Notes: generated by a model from the letters alone, not told the origin. A DNA stretch of 64,000 bases from Lentibacillus persicus (GCF_900112705.1 NZ_FOMR01000010.1:1-64000), one strand, 5' to 3'; counted from the stretch's first letter, positions 39,009-48,548 are shown. Numbers and translations: made by a program.

Positions 39009-40502
39009 ATGGAAAAATTAATACCAATTATTGAACTGCTAAAGCAAGGTAAAGTAGCAGTAGATACAACTGATGTCAAAGTATATGAAAAGTCGAACAC
39101 AAAACATGATAATGTTCAAATGCTAATGGTAAAACTGGAATCTAACAAATATATTTTAGCGGTTGGAAGCGGCCCTTTATATGATGAGTTAACTGGTGAA
39201 GAGGTAATCAAAAAAGGGAAGGTTTGTTCGCTCACCCATGAAAATCGCCTTGTATTAAATCGTTATTTTGATTACACGGTGCCTCGTGCATTTGGTACGA
39301 AAGTAGCCACGATTGGTTTAGGGGATCGTTTGGGTTTAGCTTCTCCAGGGCATATTGAGACAGTTAGAGATAGAAACGTTAGCCCCGTTTTAGCTCAACA
39401 AAGTATCCGCGAATTGTCGCTTACAAATAGAACAATGAATGATATATTGGATGCGGCAGCTTTTGCAGTTTTTCAAGAAGGATATGAAGATGGATACGGT
39501 GCAGACGGTGATCATATAAAAGAAGAGTCTGATATTAGGCATGCATTATCACTGGGTATGTCAATGATTACCTTGGATTGCTCAGAACAAATTGATAAAA
39601 CCGCCGAAGAAGCTTCATCTGAAACCGTTCAAATTGAGTATAATAAATTACCGGAAGATATTAAGATTCGGTACGAAGATCACTACTTAAATAAAACATT
39701 TCAAGTTAATGGGCTATCGCTTACGTTTGATAATATATCATTAATGAGAAATGTTCTACTTTATCATACAGCCATTAAGTATATGACTCATGTATATAAT
39801 AAATATATAAGTAAAGAAAATCGGCCAATAGACTTTGAAATTTCAATTGACGAAACAGAAACAATAACATCACCTCTTTCACACTTTTTTGTTGCAAATG
39901 AATTATCACAAAAAAATGTAAAGCTTGTTAGTCTTGCACCAAAGTTTTGCGGAGAATTCCAAAAAGGAATCGATTATATTGGGGACCTTGAACAATTTGA
40001 GAAGGAACTGAGTGAGCATGCTTTAATTGCAGAACATTTTGGATATAAATTAAGTATCCATTCAGGTAGTGATAAGTTTAAAGTTTTTCCAATTATCGCT
40101 AAGTATACCAAAGGTGTTTTCCATGTGAAAACAGCAGGTACAAATTGGCTTGAAGCGATACGGGTAATTGCTAAAACAAATCCGTCATTTTATCGAAAAA
40201 TGCATGAATTTGCCTTGGAACATTTTGAAGAAACACTGAAGTACTATCATGTAACACCAGACTTGGATGGGGTTCAACCACTGGAAAATGTTGCAGATAC
40301 TGACCTTCCAGATTACATGAATGACGATGCGGCCAGACAATTATTTCATGTTACGTATGGTCTGATTTTGACACACAAAGATGACAGCGGGGACTATGTA
40401 TTCAAAGATGATTTTTTCAAAATGCTGAGCAAACATGAGACAGAATACACAGACGAACTTGTTCGCCATATTGGACGGCATGCTGATATGCTTGGATTAT
40501 AA
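39009..40502 (+). CDS. uxaE: Tagaturonate epimerase
   Basis: Converts D-tagaturonate to D-fructuronate, letting galacturonate enter the glucuronate branch. The 497 residues match the UxaE family. Recognised stretches are VPRAFGTKVATIGLGDRLGLASPGH near 93-118, SIDETET near 282, SIHSGSDKF near 350 and HVKTAGTNWLEA near 375. Not linked by a clear operon to the genes before it. Uronate isomerase (uxaC) is not in the window. Confidence 0.85.
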   Translation: MEKLIPIIELLKQGKVAVDTTDVKVYEKSNTKHDNVQMLMVKLESNKYILAVGSGPLYDELTGEEVIKKGKVCSLTHENRLVLNRYFDYTVPRAFGTKVATIGLGDRLGLASPGHIETVRDRNVSPVLAQQSIRELSLTNRTMNDILDAAAFAVFQEGYEDGYGADGDHIKEESDIRHALSLGMSMITLDCSEQIDKTAEEASSETVQIEYNKLPEDIKIRYEDHYLNKTFQVNGLSLTFDNISLMRNVLLYHTAIKYMTHVYNKYISKENRPIDFEISIDETETITSPLSHFFVANELSQKNVKLVSLAPKFCGEFQKGIDYIGDLEQFEKELSEHALIAEHFGYKLSIHSGSDKFKVFPIIAKYTKGVFHVKTAGTNWLEAIRVIAKTNPSFYRKMHEFALEHFEETLKYYHVTPDLDGVQPLENVADTDLPDYMNDDAARQLFHVTYGLILTHKDDSGDYVFKDDFFKMLSKHETEYTDELVRHIGRHADMLGL

Positions 40503-40653
40503 TATTATAGATTGGTTATCAGCTGCTCGCTTTAAGTAGCTGATAATCTTTAAAAACAAAAAAGTATCCATGATTCTTTACGAACTCACATGTGAGTTAG
40601 CCTACACAAACATCTCTCTTGGGTGCTTAATAAGTGTATTCGGGGGTATTGAA

Positions 40654-41640
40654 ATGAGAGTTCCGTTTTCTTACATGGAAAGTGAATTCAGAAGAATATT
40701 GATAAAAAAAGGGTGTTCACAAGCAGTTGCTGATGAAGCCGCTAGATCATTTACGAATACAAGTTGTGACGGTATTTATTCTCATGGTGTTAATAGATTC
40801 CCTAGAGTCATACGGTATATTGAAAAAGGTTATATAAGACCCGATGCAATGCCTGAAAAAAAAGATGCTTTCGGTGCATTAGAAAGGTGGGATGGAAACT
40901 TAGGGTTAGGAAACCTTATTGCCAAACGTTCCATGAACCGGGCGATAGAGCTGGCAGATGAATATGGTATTGGGTGTGTTGCATTAAGAAATAATAATCA
41001 TTGGATGAGAGGGGGAGAATATGGCTGGCAGGCAGCAAATAAAGGTTATATAGGAATCAGTTGGACGAACACTCTACCAAATATGCCGGCTTGGGGGGCG
41101 ATTGATCAAAGAATTGGAAATAACCCATTAATATTAGCACTTCCAAGAAAAAAAGGTAATGTTGTAGTAGACCTTGCCCTGTCACAATTCTCATATGGAA
41201 AAATTGAAGAATACAAATTTGGAAATCAAACACTACCTGTACCGGGAGGGTATGATTCTGATGGTAACTTAACAAAGAATCCAAAAGAAATCAAGGGAGT
41301 ACTTCCCATTGGATTTTGGAAAGGTTCAGGATTATCAATTGTACTCGACTTAATGGCTGCCATGCTGGCAAACGGAAACACTACGAATGATATCGGAAAG
41401 CTTGGTGATGACGAGTATGCTGTATCGCAAGTATTCATTGCTATTTCGCCATTGGGGAGTTTGGATGAGATTGAAGAATTAATCAATGAGTCCGTAGAAT
41501 ATATTAAGAATTCACATATCAAAAATGAAGCAGATGGCGTGTATTATCCAGGAGAACGTTCTGCTGCAACAAGGAAAGAGAATTTAAAATTAGGTATTCC
41601 AGTTGATGAGGATGTTTGGAAAACCATACAATCCATGTAA
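40654..41640 (+). CDS. LDH2-type malate/lactate/ketogulonate dehydrogenase
   Basis: A 328-residue NAD(P)-dependent reductase of the LDH2/MDH2 family (2,3-diketo-L-gulonate reductase YiaK, ureidoglycolate and malate/lactate dehydrogenases). The catalytic His lies in YSHGVNRFPR near 46, and RNNNHWMRGGEYGWQA near 114 is the family's nucleotide/substrate segment. YiaK-like activity would fit an acid-sugar locus, but the substrate is not readable. ATG at 40654 follows GGGGGT; the upstream part of the frame lacks a ribosome site. Confidence 0.82.
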   Translation: MRVPFSYMESEFRRILIKKGCSQAVADEAARSFTNTSCDGIYSHGVNRFPRVIRYIEKGYIRPDAMPEKKDAFGALERWDGNLGLGNLIAKRSMNRAIELADEYGIGCVALRNNNHWMRGGEYGWQAANKGYIGISWTNTLPNMPAWGAIDQRIGNNPLILALPRKKGNVVVDLALSQFSYGKIEEYKFGNQTLPVPGGYDSDGNLTKNPKEIKGVLPIGFWKGSGLSIVLDLMAAMLANGNTTNDIGKLGDDEYAVSQVFIAISPLGSLDEIEELINESVEYIKNSHIKNEADGVYYPGERSAATRKENLKLGIPVDEDVWKTIQSM

Positions 41641-42050
41641 TGATTGAGAGGCATTGTTTTATTGCGAGCTAATCCTTATATTTGTCAATTTAACCTAATT
41701 AATCCTTGGAAATAAAACGTTTACATATATTATTGAGATTTGTTTAGTTTGTATGATATACAAACTAAACAGTATATATGACTATGTCTGCCAAAAAGAA
41801 GGAATAAAGGGTCAATAAGCTCCTTACAAATATTGGATTTAAACAGTTTATTTTGAAAACAAATTAAATAAGCTTATGCTGGAGCGACCTTAAACAGACT
41901 TGAGCTTTTTGGTTTTCAGAAAATAATATAACATTTATTTCTAATTCAAGTTATTTTGAAACAAAAAAATCTATCAACATTAGGAGAAAATGCAAAATAA
42001 TAATTGAGTAAACATCTAATCTGTTTATTTAATACTTAGGGGGTATACCT
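41641..42050. promoter_or_regulatory. Control region before the hexuronate operon
   Basis: A 410-bp region. AAAACGTTTACAT (41714-41726) matches the operator centre used by the island LacI. A 31-bp near-perfect palindrome (41741-41771: arms TGTTTAGTTTGTAT and ATACAAACTAAACA around GAT) contains TTGTATGATATACAA, a GntR-like shape. A possible core promoter (TTGAGA 41733, TATACA 41757) overlaps it. The rest, to 42037, shows only AT-rich sequence and then the uxuA ribosome site AGGGGG. Confidence 0.7.
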
Positions 42051-43085
42051 ATGGAAATGAGTTTCCGGTGGTACGGCGAGGACGACCCGGTCACATTGGA
42101 GCATATTCGCCAAATACCGGGGATGACAGGCGTTGTTTCAGCCATATATGATATCCCGGCAGGTGAGGTCTGGCCGTACGATAAGATTATTAAGTTGAAA
42201 AAGACCATTGAAGAACATGGCTTACGCTTAAATGTGATTGAAAGTGTCCCGGTGCATGAAGATATTAAGATGGGTTTGGATTCAAGAGATGAGTGGATTG
42301 CAAATTATAAAGAAACATTAAGGAATCTTTCCAAAGCCGGGGTCAGAACAGTCTGCTACAATTTTATGCCGGTATTTGACTGGACCCGGTCAGAACTCGA
42401 TGCGGTTTTGCCGGATGGATCTAATTCACTCAAATACGATAATGAAACAGTTAAGGATATTGATCCACTGAGCGGTGAACTGACTTTGCCGGGTTGGGAC
42501 CTTTCCTATCAGACCGATGATTTGCGCCGGATTATCGATGGTTATCAGACAATCACGGAAGATATGTTAATGGATAATTTGATTTATTTTCTGAAGGAGA
42601 TAATTCCGGTGGCCGAGGAAGAGGATGTTTTAATGGCGATTCATCCGGATGATCCACCATGGTCAATTTTTGGACTTCCGAGAGTCGTCACAAACAGACA
42701 GAACGTTGACTACATCCTGAAAGAAGTGGATAGCCCGAATAATGGGATTACATTTTGTGCAGGGTCTTATGGTGCCGATCCCTCGAACAATTTGTTTGAA
42801 ATCATCGAAACGGCAAAAGGGAGAATTCATTTTGCTCATGCCCGGAATATTAAATGGACCGGTCATTATTCGTTTCAGGAGACATCGCATCTTGCAGCTG
42901 ATGGCTCTTTAAATCTGCCGGCTATCATCGAAAAATTACATGAGACAGGATTTAATGGGCCGATCAGACCGGATCATGGTCGGATGATCTGGGGTGAAGA
43001 AGGCAGACCCGGCTATGGTTTGTATGACCGTGCACTGGGGGCCGCGTATTTAAATGGTATACGTGATACTTTAAATAATCGTTAG
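42051..43085 (+). CDS. uxuA: D-mannonate dehydratase
   Basis: Dehydrates D-mannonate to 2-keto-3-deoxygluconate. In 344 residues the TIM-barrel, metal-binding motifs are AIHPDDPPWSIFGLPR near 194, TFCAGSYGAD near 232, FAHARNIKW near 260 and RPDHGRMIWGE near 301. First gene of a tight four-gene set (gaps 5-11 bp). Base composition returns to that of the surrounding chromosome here, so the right edge of the AT-rich island lies just upstream. Confidence 0.94.
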   Translation: MEMSFRWYGEDDPVTLEHIRQIPGMTGVVSAIYDIPAGEVWPYDKIIKLKKTIEEHGLRLNVIESVPVHEDIKMGLDSRDEWIANYKETLRNLSKAGVRTVCYNFMPVFDWTRSELDAVLPDGSNSLKYDNETVKDIDPLSGELTLPGWDLSYQTDDLRRIIDGYQTITEDMLMDNLIYFLKEIIPVAEEEDVLMAIHPDDPPWSIFGLPRVVTNRQNVDYILKEVDSPNNGITFCAGSYGADPSNNLFEIIETAKGRIHFAHARNIKWTGHYSFQETSHLAADGSLNLPAIIEKLHETGFNGPIRPDHGRMIWGEEGRPGYGLYDRALGAAYLNGIRDTLNNR

Positions 43086-43095
43086 GAGCGTTCGT

Positions 43096-43947
43096 ATGGA
43101 ATTACCTTTTCAAATTGATTTAAACGATAAAGTAGCAGTTGTAACTGGAGGCAGCGGTGTTCTTGGGTCAGTTTTTGCAAAAGCACTGGCAAAAGCGGGT
43201 GCAAAAGTTGCTGTTTTGGCACGGACCAAGGATAAAATTAACACGGTTGTCAATGATATAACATCCGATGGCGGTGAGGCTATCGGATATAGTGTGGACG
43301 TTCTTGATAAAACATCATTGGAAGACGTTCATGCAGATGTTCTTAAAAAGCTAGGACCTTGTTCCATCTTGATTAACGGAGCCGGTGGAAATAATCCCAA
43401 AGCAACGACGTCCAAGGAATATTTTCACACAGCAGATTTGAATGATACGTCATTACAGTCATTTTTTGATTTAGATGAGGTTGGGGTAAACGAGCTGTTT
43501 AACTTGAATTTTCTCGGGACGTTGCTTCCGACTCAAGTGTTTGCCCGCGATATGGTGGATCAGGAAACGTCTACGGTCATCAATGTTTCGTCCATGAATG
43601 CCTACACACCACTGACGAAAATCCCGGCATACAGCGGGGCAAAAGCAGCGATCAGCAATTTTACCCAGTGGCTGGCGGTGCATTTTTCCAAAGTGGGAAT
43701 TCGTGTGAATGCGATGGCGCCCGGCTTTTTCCTGACTGAACAAAACAGAGATTTGATGATCAAAGAAGATGGCGAATTAAGCGATCGGGCACATAAAATT
43801 ATCTCCCAAACACCAATGGAACGTTTCGGTGAGGCCGAAGAACTTGTCGGAACATTACTATGGCTCGTGGACCATAAGTCATCAAGCTTTGTAAATGGAA
43901 TTGTTGTCCCGGTTGATGGCGGCTTTTCAGCTTATTCTGGTGTGTAG
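43096..43947 (+). CDS. D-fructuronate reductase, SDR type (UxuB-like, YjmF-like)
   Basis: Reduces D-fructuronate to D-mannonate. A 283-residue SDR with VTGGSGVLGSVFAK near 17, NGAGGNNP near 94, the Ser in NVSSMNA near 161 and catalytic YSGAK near 178. The insert after NGAGGNNP is as in YjmF-type enzymes. Position between uxuA and the KDPG aldolase supports this role over a generic 3-oxoacyl reductase. Confidence 0.88.
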   Translation: MELPFQIDLNDKVAVVTGGSGVLGSVFAKALAKAGAKVAVLARTKDKINTVVNDITSDGGEAIGYSVDVLDKTSLEDVHADVLKKLGPCSILINGAGGNNPKATTSKEYFHTADLNDTSLQSFFDLDEVGVNELFNLNFLGTLLPTQVFARDMVDQETSTVINVSSMNAYTPLTKIPAYSGAKAAISNFTQWLAVHFSKVGIRVNAMAPGFFLTEQNRDLMIKEDGELSDRAHKIISQTPMERFGEAEELVGTLLWLVDHKSSSFVNGIVVPVDGGFSAYSGV

Positions 43948-43958
43948 GAGGATTTTAA

Positions 43959-44588
43959 ATGCAGACGTATCACATTTTAAACGAGATGATGGAACATAAG
44001 TTGGCTGTTGTTATACGGGGGGAAAGCCGCAGCATGGCTGAAAAAACGGCTGCTGCGTGTGTTAAAGGCGGTGTTAAAACACTTGAGGTAACGTTTACAG
44101 TTCCCGGTGCTCAAGGTTTATTGGAATCATTGTCTGAAACATATGATGACGCGCTAATCGGTGCCGGAACTGTTTTGGACAGTGAAACAGCACGCATTGC
44201 TATTCTCTCGGGTGCACGGTTCATTGTCAGTCCCGGATTTAACAAAGAAACCGCAAAATTGTGCAATCGCTACGGCATTCCCTACTTGCCCGGGTGTATG
44301 ACGGTAAATGAAATACTGCAAGCGGCCGAGTATGGCATCTCTGTTGTCAAATTGTTCCCGGGCAATGCTTTTAATCCGTCATTTATCAAAGACATTCATG
44401 GCCCGTTGCCGCATATTAACATGATGCCAACAGGCGGTGTCTCACTTGAAAATGCGAAAGAATGGCTGGAGGCAGGAGCCGTCATGTTAGGAGTTGGCGG
44501 TGAAATAACCAAGCCGGCTAAAAAAGGAAACTATGATAAGGTGACAAATCTGGCAGAGAAGTTTCAGAATATGGTAAAAGAAGGATGA
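43959..44588 (+). CDS. eda: KDPG aldolase (2-keto-3-deoxy-6-phosphogluconate aldolase)
   Basis: Splits KDPG to pyruvate and glyceraldehyde-3-phosphate. 209 residues; catalytic Glu in LEVTFTVPGA near 46, GAGTVLD near 69 and Schiff-base lysine in VVKLFPGNAF near 130. GGAGG precedes the ATG 12 bp after the SDR gene. Confidence 0.94.
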   Translation: MQTYHILNEMMEHKLAVVIRGESRSMAEKTAAACVKGGVKTLEVTFTVPGAQGLLESLSETYDDALIGAGTVLDSETARIAILSGARFIVSPGFNKETAKLCNRYGIPYLPGCMTVNEILQAAEYGISVVKLFPGNAFNPSFIKDIHGPLPHINMMPTGGVSLENAKEWLEAGAVMLGVGGEITKPAKKGNYDKVTNLAEKFQNMVKEG

Positions 44589-44592
44589 TAGC

Positions 44593-45594
44593 ATGGGAAA
44601 AGTGATAACGTTCGGCGAGCTGATGCTGAGGCTGACGCCCAATAGAAAAGGACGGCTGAATCAGGCCTCTGAATTTAAGGCATATTATGGTGGTGCCGAG
44701 GCAAATGTGGCGATGTCCTTAAGCAAGTTTGGCCATGATACCGGGTTTCTTTCTGCTTTTCCTCAAAATGATATAGGTGATGCGGCCATTTCTCATCTGT
44801 CTTCCGGTGGCGTGGATACTGCTTGGGTTTTCCGGCAAGGTGAACGGCTTGGGACTTATTATTACGAAGAAGGCTATTCACTGAAACAAGCGAAAGTGAT
44901 ATATGACAGGGAGCATTCAGCGATCCACCAACTGCCGGAACTGCCACTTGATTGGCAATCCATTTATCGTGATGTGGACTTGCTTCATATTACAGGCATA
45001 ACACCAGCACTTAGCAAACCGCTTAAAGACCTGACACTGGAAGCAGTGCAAGCGGCGAACGAATATGGTGTAAAAGTCAGCTTCGACTTCAATTTCCGCG
45101 GTAAGCTTTGGACAGCCGATGAAGCTAAAGAGACATTCTTGGTTATTCTGACATATGCGGATATTTGTTTTGCCGGGTATAAAGATTTTATCCATCTTCT
45201 TGGTGAGGATGGCCCTGAAACATTCAGTGAAACGCATTTGGCCAAGTTCTATGAAGATTACGCCAAGCAATATAACATAGACGTATTTGCATCGACTGAT
45301 CGCCAAGTTATGTCCGCTAGTCAAAATCGGTTGAGAGGTTTTATTTATCAGAATGGTCAATTTGTTCAATCAGAAACATTTTCGTTTGAGCTACTTGAGC
45401 GGATTGGCGGCGGAGATGCATTTGCGGCCGGTATCTTACATGGATTACTGAAACAAATGGATCCGTCTGAAACGGTTGAATTCGGAACCGCATCAGGTGT
45501 TCTGAAGCATATGGTCTATGGGGACCATAATCAGTATACCGAAACGGAAGTACAGGATTTCTTAAAGCATTATGATCAAGATGTCAGCAGGTAG
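44593..45594 (+). CDS. kdgK: 2-keto-3-deoxygluconate kinase
   Basis: Phosphorylates KDG to KDPG. A 333-residue PfkB-family kinase with GGAEANVAMSLSKFG near 37, SFDFNFRGKLW near 165 and the ATP/base motif GGGDAFAAGI near 273. Last gene of the hexuronate operon. Confidence 0.93.
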   Translation: MGKVITFGELMLRLTPNRKGRLNQASEFKAYYGGAEANVAMSLSKFGHDTGFLSAFPQNDIGDAAISHLSSGGVDTAWVFRQGERLGTYYYEEGYSLKQAKVIYDREHSAIHQLPELPLDWQSIYRDVDLLHITGITPALSKPLKDLTLEAVQAANEYGVKVSFDFNFRGKLWTADEAKETFLVILTYADICFAGYKDFIHLLGEDGPETFSETHLAKFYEDYAKQYNIDVFASTDRQVMSASQNRLRGFIYQNGQFVQSETFSFELLERIGGGDAFAAGILHGLLKQMDPSETVEFGTASGVLKHMVYGDHNQYTETEVQDFLKHYDQDVSR

Positions 45595-45660
45595 AGAAGG
45601 TCTGCTTGTCATTTAGTTTCTGTTATTTGTTTTCCTGCACTCTTTAGTTTAAAGCTAACG

Positions 45661-45699
45661 AAAAAACTGCTGTTACAAGGTTCGTAACAGCAGTTTTTA
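45661..45699. terminator. Bidirectional terminator between kdgK and the ABC operon
   Basis: AAACTGCTGTTAC pairs with GTAACAGCAGTTT, with A-run and T-run flanks. It serves kdgK (plus) and the sulfonate-type binding protein (minus). Confidence 0.93.
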
Positions 45700-45738
45700 T
45701 GCTATCCTCGGAGACCACGTGTGTTTAGATGTTTAGCG

Positions 45739-46752
45739 CTACTCAACAAATGACGTATTCACAAACCCTTCAAAGTTGGGCTTTTCTTTCAGGAATTGCA
45801 GGTCGTGAGATGAATTTCCGAATTCCTGAATGACTTCGGGGTCTACATCATAAGTGAAATTGGTGCGCTTCCAGGCATTTTCCATAACGCTTTTTTCCAA
45901 TTGCTGATCGGTAATGTCCGCAATGCCTTCAATCGTAATGTCGATGGCTTCGTCAGGATTGTCGTTTATATATTGAACGGCTTCTTTATGTGCATCGACT
46001 AATTTTTGGACCTGTTCACTATTGTTTTCGATCATGTCATCCGATGTCACCATCACAGCCGCCGGAAGCGTTTTTCCAAATGAAACCTCGCTGGTCGGAA
46101 TGACAACGTTGGCGTTCACTTCTTTTTCCATGACCGATGCCCATGGTTCAGGTGCTGTTGCAACGTCGACATCACCGTTTTCAAACATGGATTGATAGCG
46201 GGCAGGCTCGCCGGTAACATGCGTCATAGAACCGCCCACCCGTTCAGACGTGATGCCTTTTTCTTTCATATACGTTTCGAATTGTACATTATGCGTGCAT
46301 CCAACGCGTGGTGAGATGAATGTTTTGCCTTCAACATCTTCCCATGATTTAATACCGCTCCCGTCGCGGGATACGATAACAGTGCCGCCGGTTGACGATG
46401 CGCCGATGATTTGTGCTTCAACCCCGGAAATGAAACTGTTCATGGCAGGACCCGGTCCGACAAGCCCACCTTGAATTTCACCGGCTGCCAGTGCTTTCAT
46501 AAATGTGGCACCATCAGGAAAGGTTTGATAGTCGATATTAACATTTTCACCCAGATGGTCTTTATACATTTCTTTTTGCTTGGCAACCATAGCTGGTGCG
46601 TGGTTCAAGTTCGGGAAATAGCCAATGGTAACCGTTTCATTTTCGCTTTTCTCCCCACTGCCCCCATCACCTGAGGCCTTGCCGTTGCCGCCACCGCATG
46701 CAGCAAGCACCAAAATGATACTGATTGCAAAAAGCCCTGAAAATTTTTTCAA
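45739..46752 (-). CDS. ABC transporter binding lipoprotein, sulfonate/nitrate/taurine type
   Basis: A 337-residue SsuA-like receptor with signal peptide and lipobox VLAAC (Cys near 19), then IGYFPNLNHAPAMVA near 43 and GLVGPGPAMNSFISG near 90. This family binds aliphatic sulfonates, taurine, nitrate or thiamine precursors. No sulfonate monooxygenase (ssuD/ssuE) is in the window. Start is TTG at 46752 after AAAGGGGAT; a longer ATG form (46779) would start within that leader. Confidence 0.85.
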   Translation of the reverse strand: MKKFSGLFAISIILVLAACGGGNGKASGDGGSGEKSENETVTIGYFPNLNHAPAMVAKQKEMYKDHLGENVNIDYQTFPDGATFMKALAAGEIQGGLVGPGPAMNSFISGVEAQIIGASSTGGTVIVSRDGSGIKSWEDVEGKTFISPRVGCTHNVQFETYMKEKGITSERVGGSMTHVTGEPARYQSMFENGDVDVATAPEPWASVMEKEVNANVVIPTSEVSFGKTLPAAVMVTSDDMIENNSEQVQKLVDAHKEAVQYINDNPDEAIDITIEGIADITDQQLEKSVMENAWKRTNFTYDVDPEVIQEFGNSSHDLQFLKEKPNFEGFVNTSFVE

Positions 46753-46799
46753 CTTGAAAATCCCCTTTCTTTTTCTCAAATAATTGTATTGTTAAGCCG

Positions 46800-47561
46800 C
46801 TAAGCTGCTTCCTCCATCCCCCAGCGTTTGAGTACTTTATTTTCAATGCGCTGGAATACGAGCTGGTCGACAATTGAACCAATGACGCCAATAATAATGA
46901 TAATCCCAATGACAAGGCTCATGTTATTAAAATCAGACGCATAGCTGAGCGTATAACCGAGTCCGGGGCCTGTGCTCAGCATTTCCCCGGCCATGAGGGC
47001 GCGCCAGCTGAATGCCCAGGCCAGCCGAACACCGGTCACTGCGTGTGGGATGGAAGCGGGCACAACGACCTTGAAAAATAAATCCACACCTTTGGATCCC
47101 ATTGTACGCGCTGCTTTCAAATACATAGGCGCCACATTTTTGATGCCAATGCGCATGTTCATCGTCATGACAAATGTACCGCCGATAATCACAACAAAGA
47201 TAATGGACGCTTCAGTGAAGCCGAACCAGATAATCGCAAGCGGCACCCAAACAATACTTGGGACGCTTTGCAGCGCTAAAATCATTGTGCCAAGCGTTTC
47301 ATCTGCCGTTTTAACTTTAGCAAGAAGCACACCAAGCAGTGTTCCAATCACAAGCGAAATAGAAAGCCCGATAAAAAGATGCCGGAAACTGGCGATAATA
47401 TCATAGACCAGTGTCATGTCGGCAAAACCCGCGTAGATTGTTTGGGCAACGGTCAGTGGACTTGGAATCATTGATTCGGGCCAAATCCCCAGCAGATAGA
47501 TCCCGTGCCAGATTAATAGAAGAGCCGCGAAAAATAGGATGCGTTTAATGATTACCGGCAT
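46800..47561 (-). CDS. ABC transporter permease, SsuC type
   Basis: A 253-residue permease with about six helices. The ATPase-coupling loop is AARTMGSKGVDLFFKVVVPASIP near 147. It overlaps the ATPase gene by 17 bp and precedes the binding protein. GAGGAG stands before the ATG. Confidence 0.92.
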   Translation of the reverse strand: MPVIIKRILFFAALLLIWHGIYLLGIWPESMIPSPLTVAQTIYAGFADMTLVYDIIASFRHLFIGLSISLVIGTLLGVLLAKVKTADETLGTMILALQSVPSIVWVPLAIIWFGFTEASIIFVVIIGGTFVMTMNMRIGIKNVAPMYLKAARTMGSKGVDLFFKVVVPASIPHAVTGVRLAWAFSWRALMAGEMLSTGPGLGYTLSYASDFNNMSLVIGIIIIIGVIGSIVDQLVFQRIENKVLKRWGMEEAA

Positions 47562-48327
47562 ATTGCAACTCCTCTTTCATGACGTTTTCAATTTCAGTTT
47601 TCAAAATAGCCATGACGTCCTCTTCAAGTTTGGCCATATCCTGTTGCTGCCTTGGCCGCTCAATATCAACTTTGAAGTCTGAAATGATTGAGCCTGGCCG
47701 CGCACTCATGATAATGATGCGATCTGACAGTTTAATCGCTTCGCGGATGCTGTGTGTGACAAAAACGATTGTTTTCTTGGTCTCGAGCCATATGCGCTCG
47801 ACCTCTTCCTGCAGAACAAGCCGTGTTTGTTCGTCCAACGCTCCAAATGGTTCATCCATCAGGAGAAGTCCTGAGTCCATTGCGAGTGCCCTGGCAATTG
47901 CTACACGCTGCTGCATACCGCCGGAAAGTTCATGCGGGTGATTTTCGGCAAACTGACTGAGGTGGACCATTTTCAAGTATGCCGCAGCCGCCTGCTCCTG
48001 TTCGTGTTTGCGCATTTTTTTCCGTAATGGAAAGGTCACGTTTTCTTTTACAGACATCCACGGAAACAATGCAGGTTCCTGAAATACCATGCTCTTATCA
48101 GGCCCCGGTTCAGTGATTTCTTTACTGTCCAGGCTGACCGCACCCGATGATGGTTTAGTCAGACCGGCAATGATGGACAGTAATGTTGATTTGCCGCAGC
48201 CGGATGGACCCAATAATGAAATAAATTCTCCTTCTTTGATTTCCAGGTTAATATCTTTCAACGCCTGAAGCGACTGTTCATCGTTTCGCTGGAATGATTT
48301 GGAGATGTTGCTGATGTCAAGGTACAT
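47545..48327 (-). CDS. ABC transporter ATPase, SsuB type
   Basis: A 260-residue ABC ATPase: Walker A GPSGCGKST near 39, signature ELSGGMQQR near 134, Walker B LLLMDEPFGALD near 155, switch His in VTHSIREA near 192. First gene of the three-gene transporter operon; GAGAGGAG precedes the ATG. Confidence 0.93.
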   Translation of the reverse strand: MYLDISNISKSFQRNDEQSLQALKDINLEIKEGEFISLLGPSGCGKSTLLSIIAGLTKPSSGAVSLDSKEITEPGPDKSMVFQEPALFPWMSVKENVTFPLRKKMRKHEQEQAAAAYLKMVHLSQFAENHPHELSGGMQQRVAIARALAMDSGLLLMDEPFGALDEQTRLVLQEEVERIWLETKKTIVFVTHSIREAIKLSDRIIIMSARPGSIISDFKVDIERPRQQQDMAKLEEDVMAILKTEIENVMKEELQYAGNH

Positions 48328-48491
48328 AGCGTGTCTTTACTCCTCTCCATTTAAAACTTATTAATTTTATCGGAAATGTGTGTTTTAAGCATTTTACCAT
48401 GGATTTATATATTTTCCAATAGAAAGCTCGTCTCAAATTGCGTTATTTAAAAAAATGGGCATATGTGGAGAGGGAGACGACCGTTGCCATT

Positions 48492-48534
48492 AAAAAAAGA
48501 CCGACGCTCGAAAGTTTCTTTCGCGTCAGTCTTT
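48492..48534 (-). terminator. Terminator after the dipeptidase gene
   Basis: On the minus strand AGACTGACGC pairs with GCGTCGGTCT (one G-T pair) and is followed by seven T residues. Confidence 0.88.
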
Positions 48535-48548
48535 ATACGTACCCGCAA

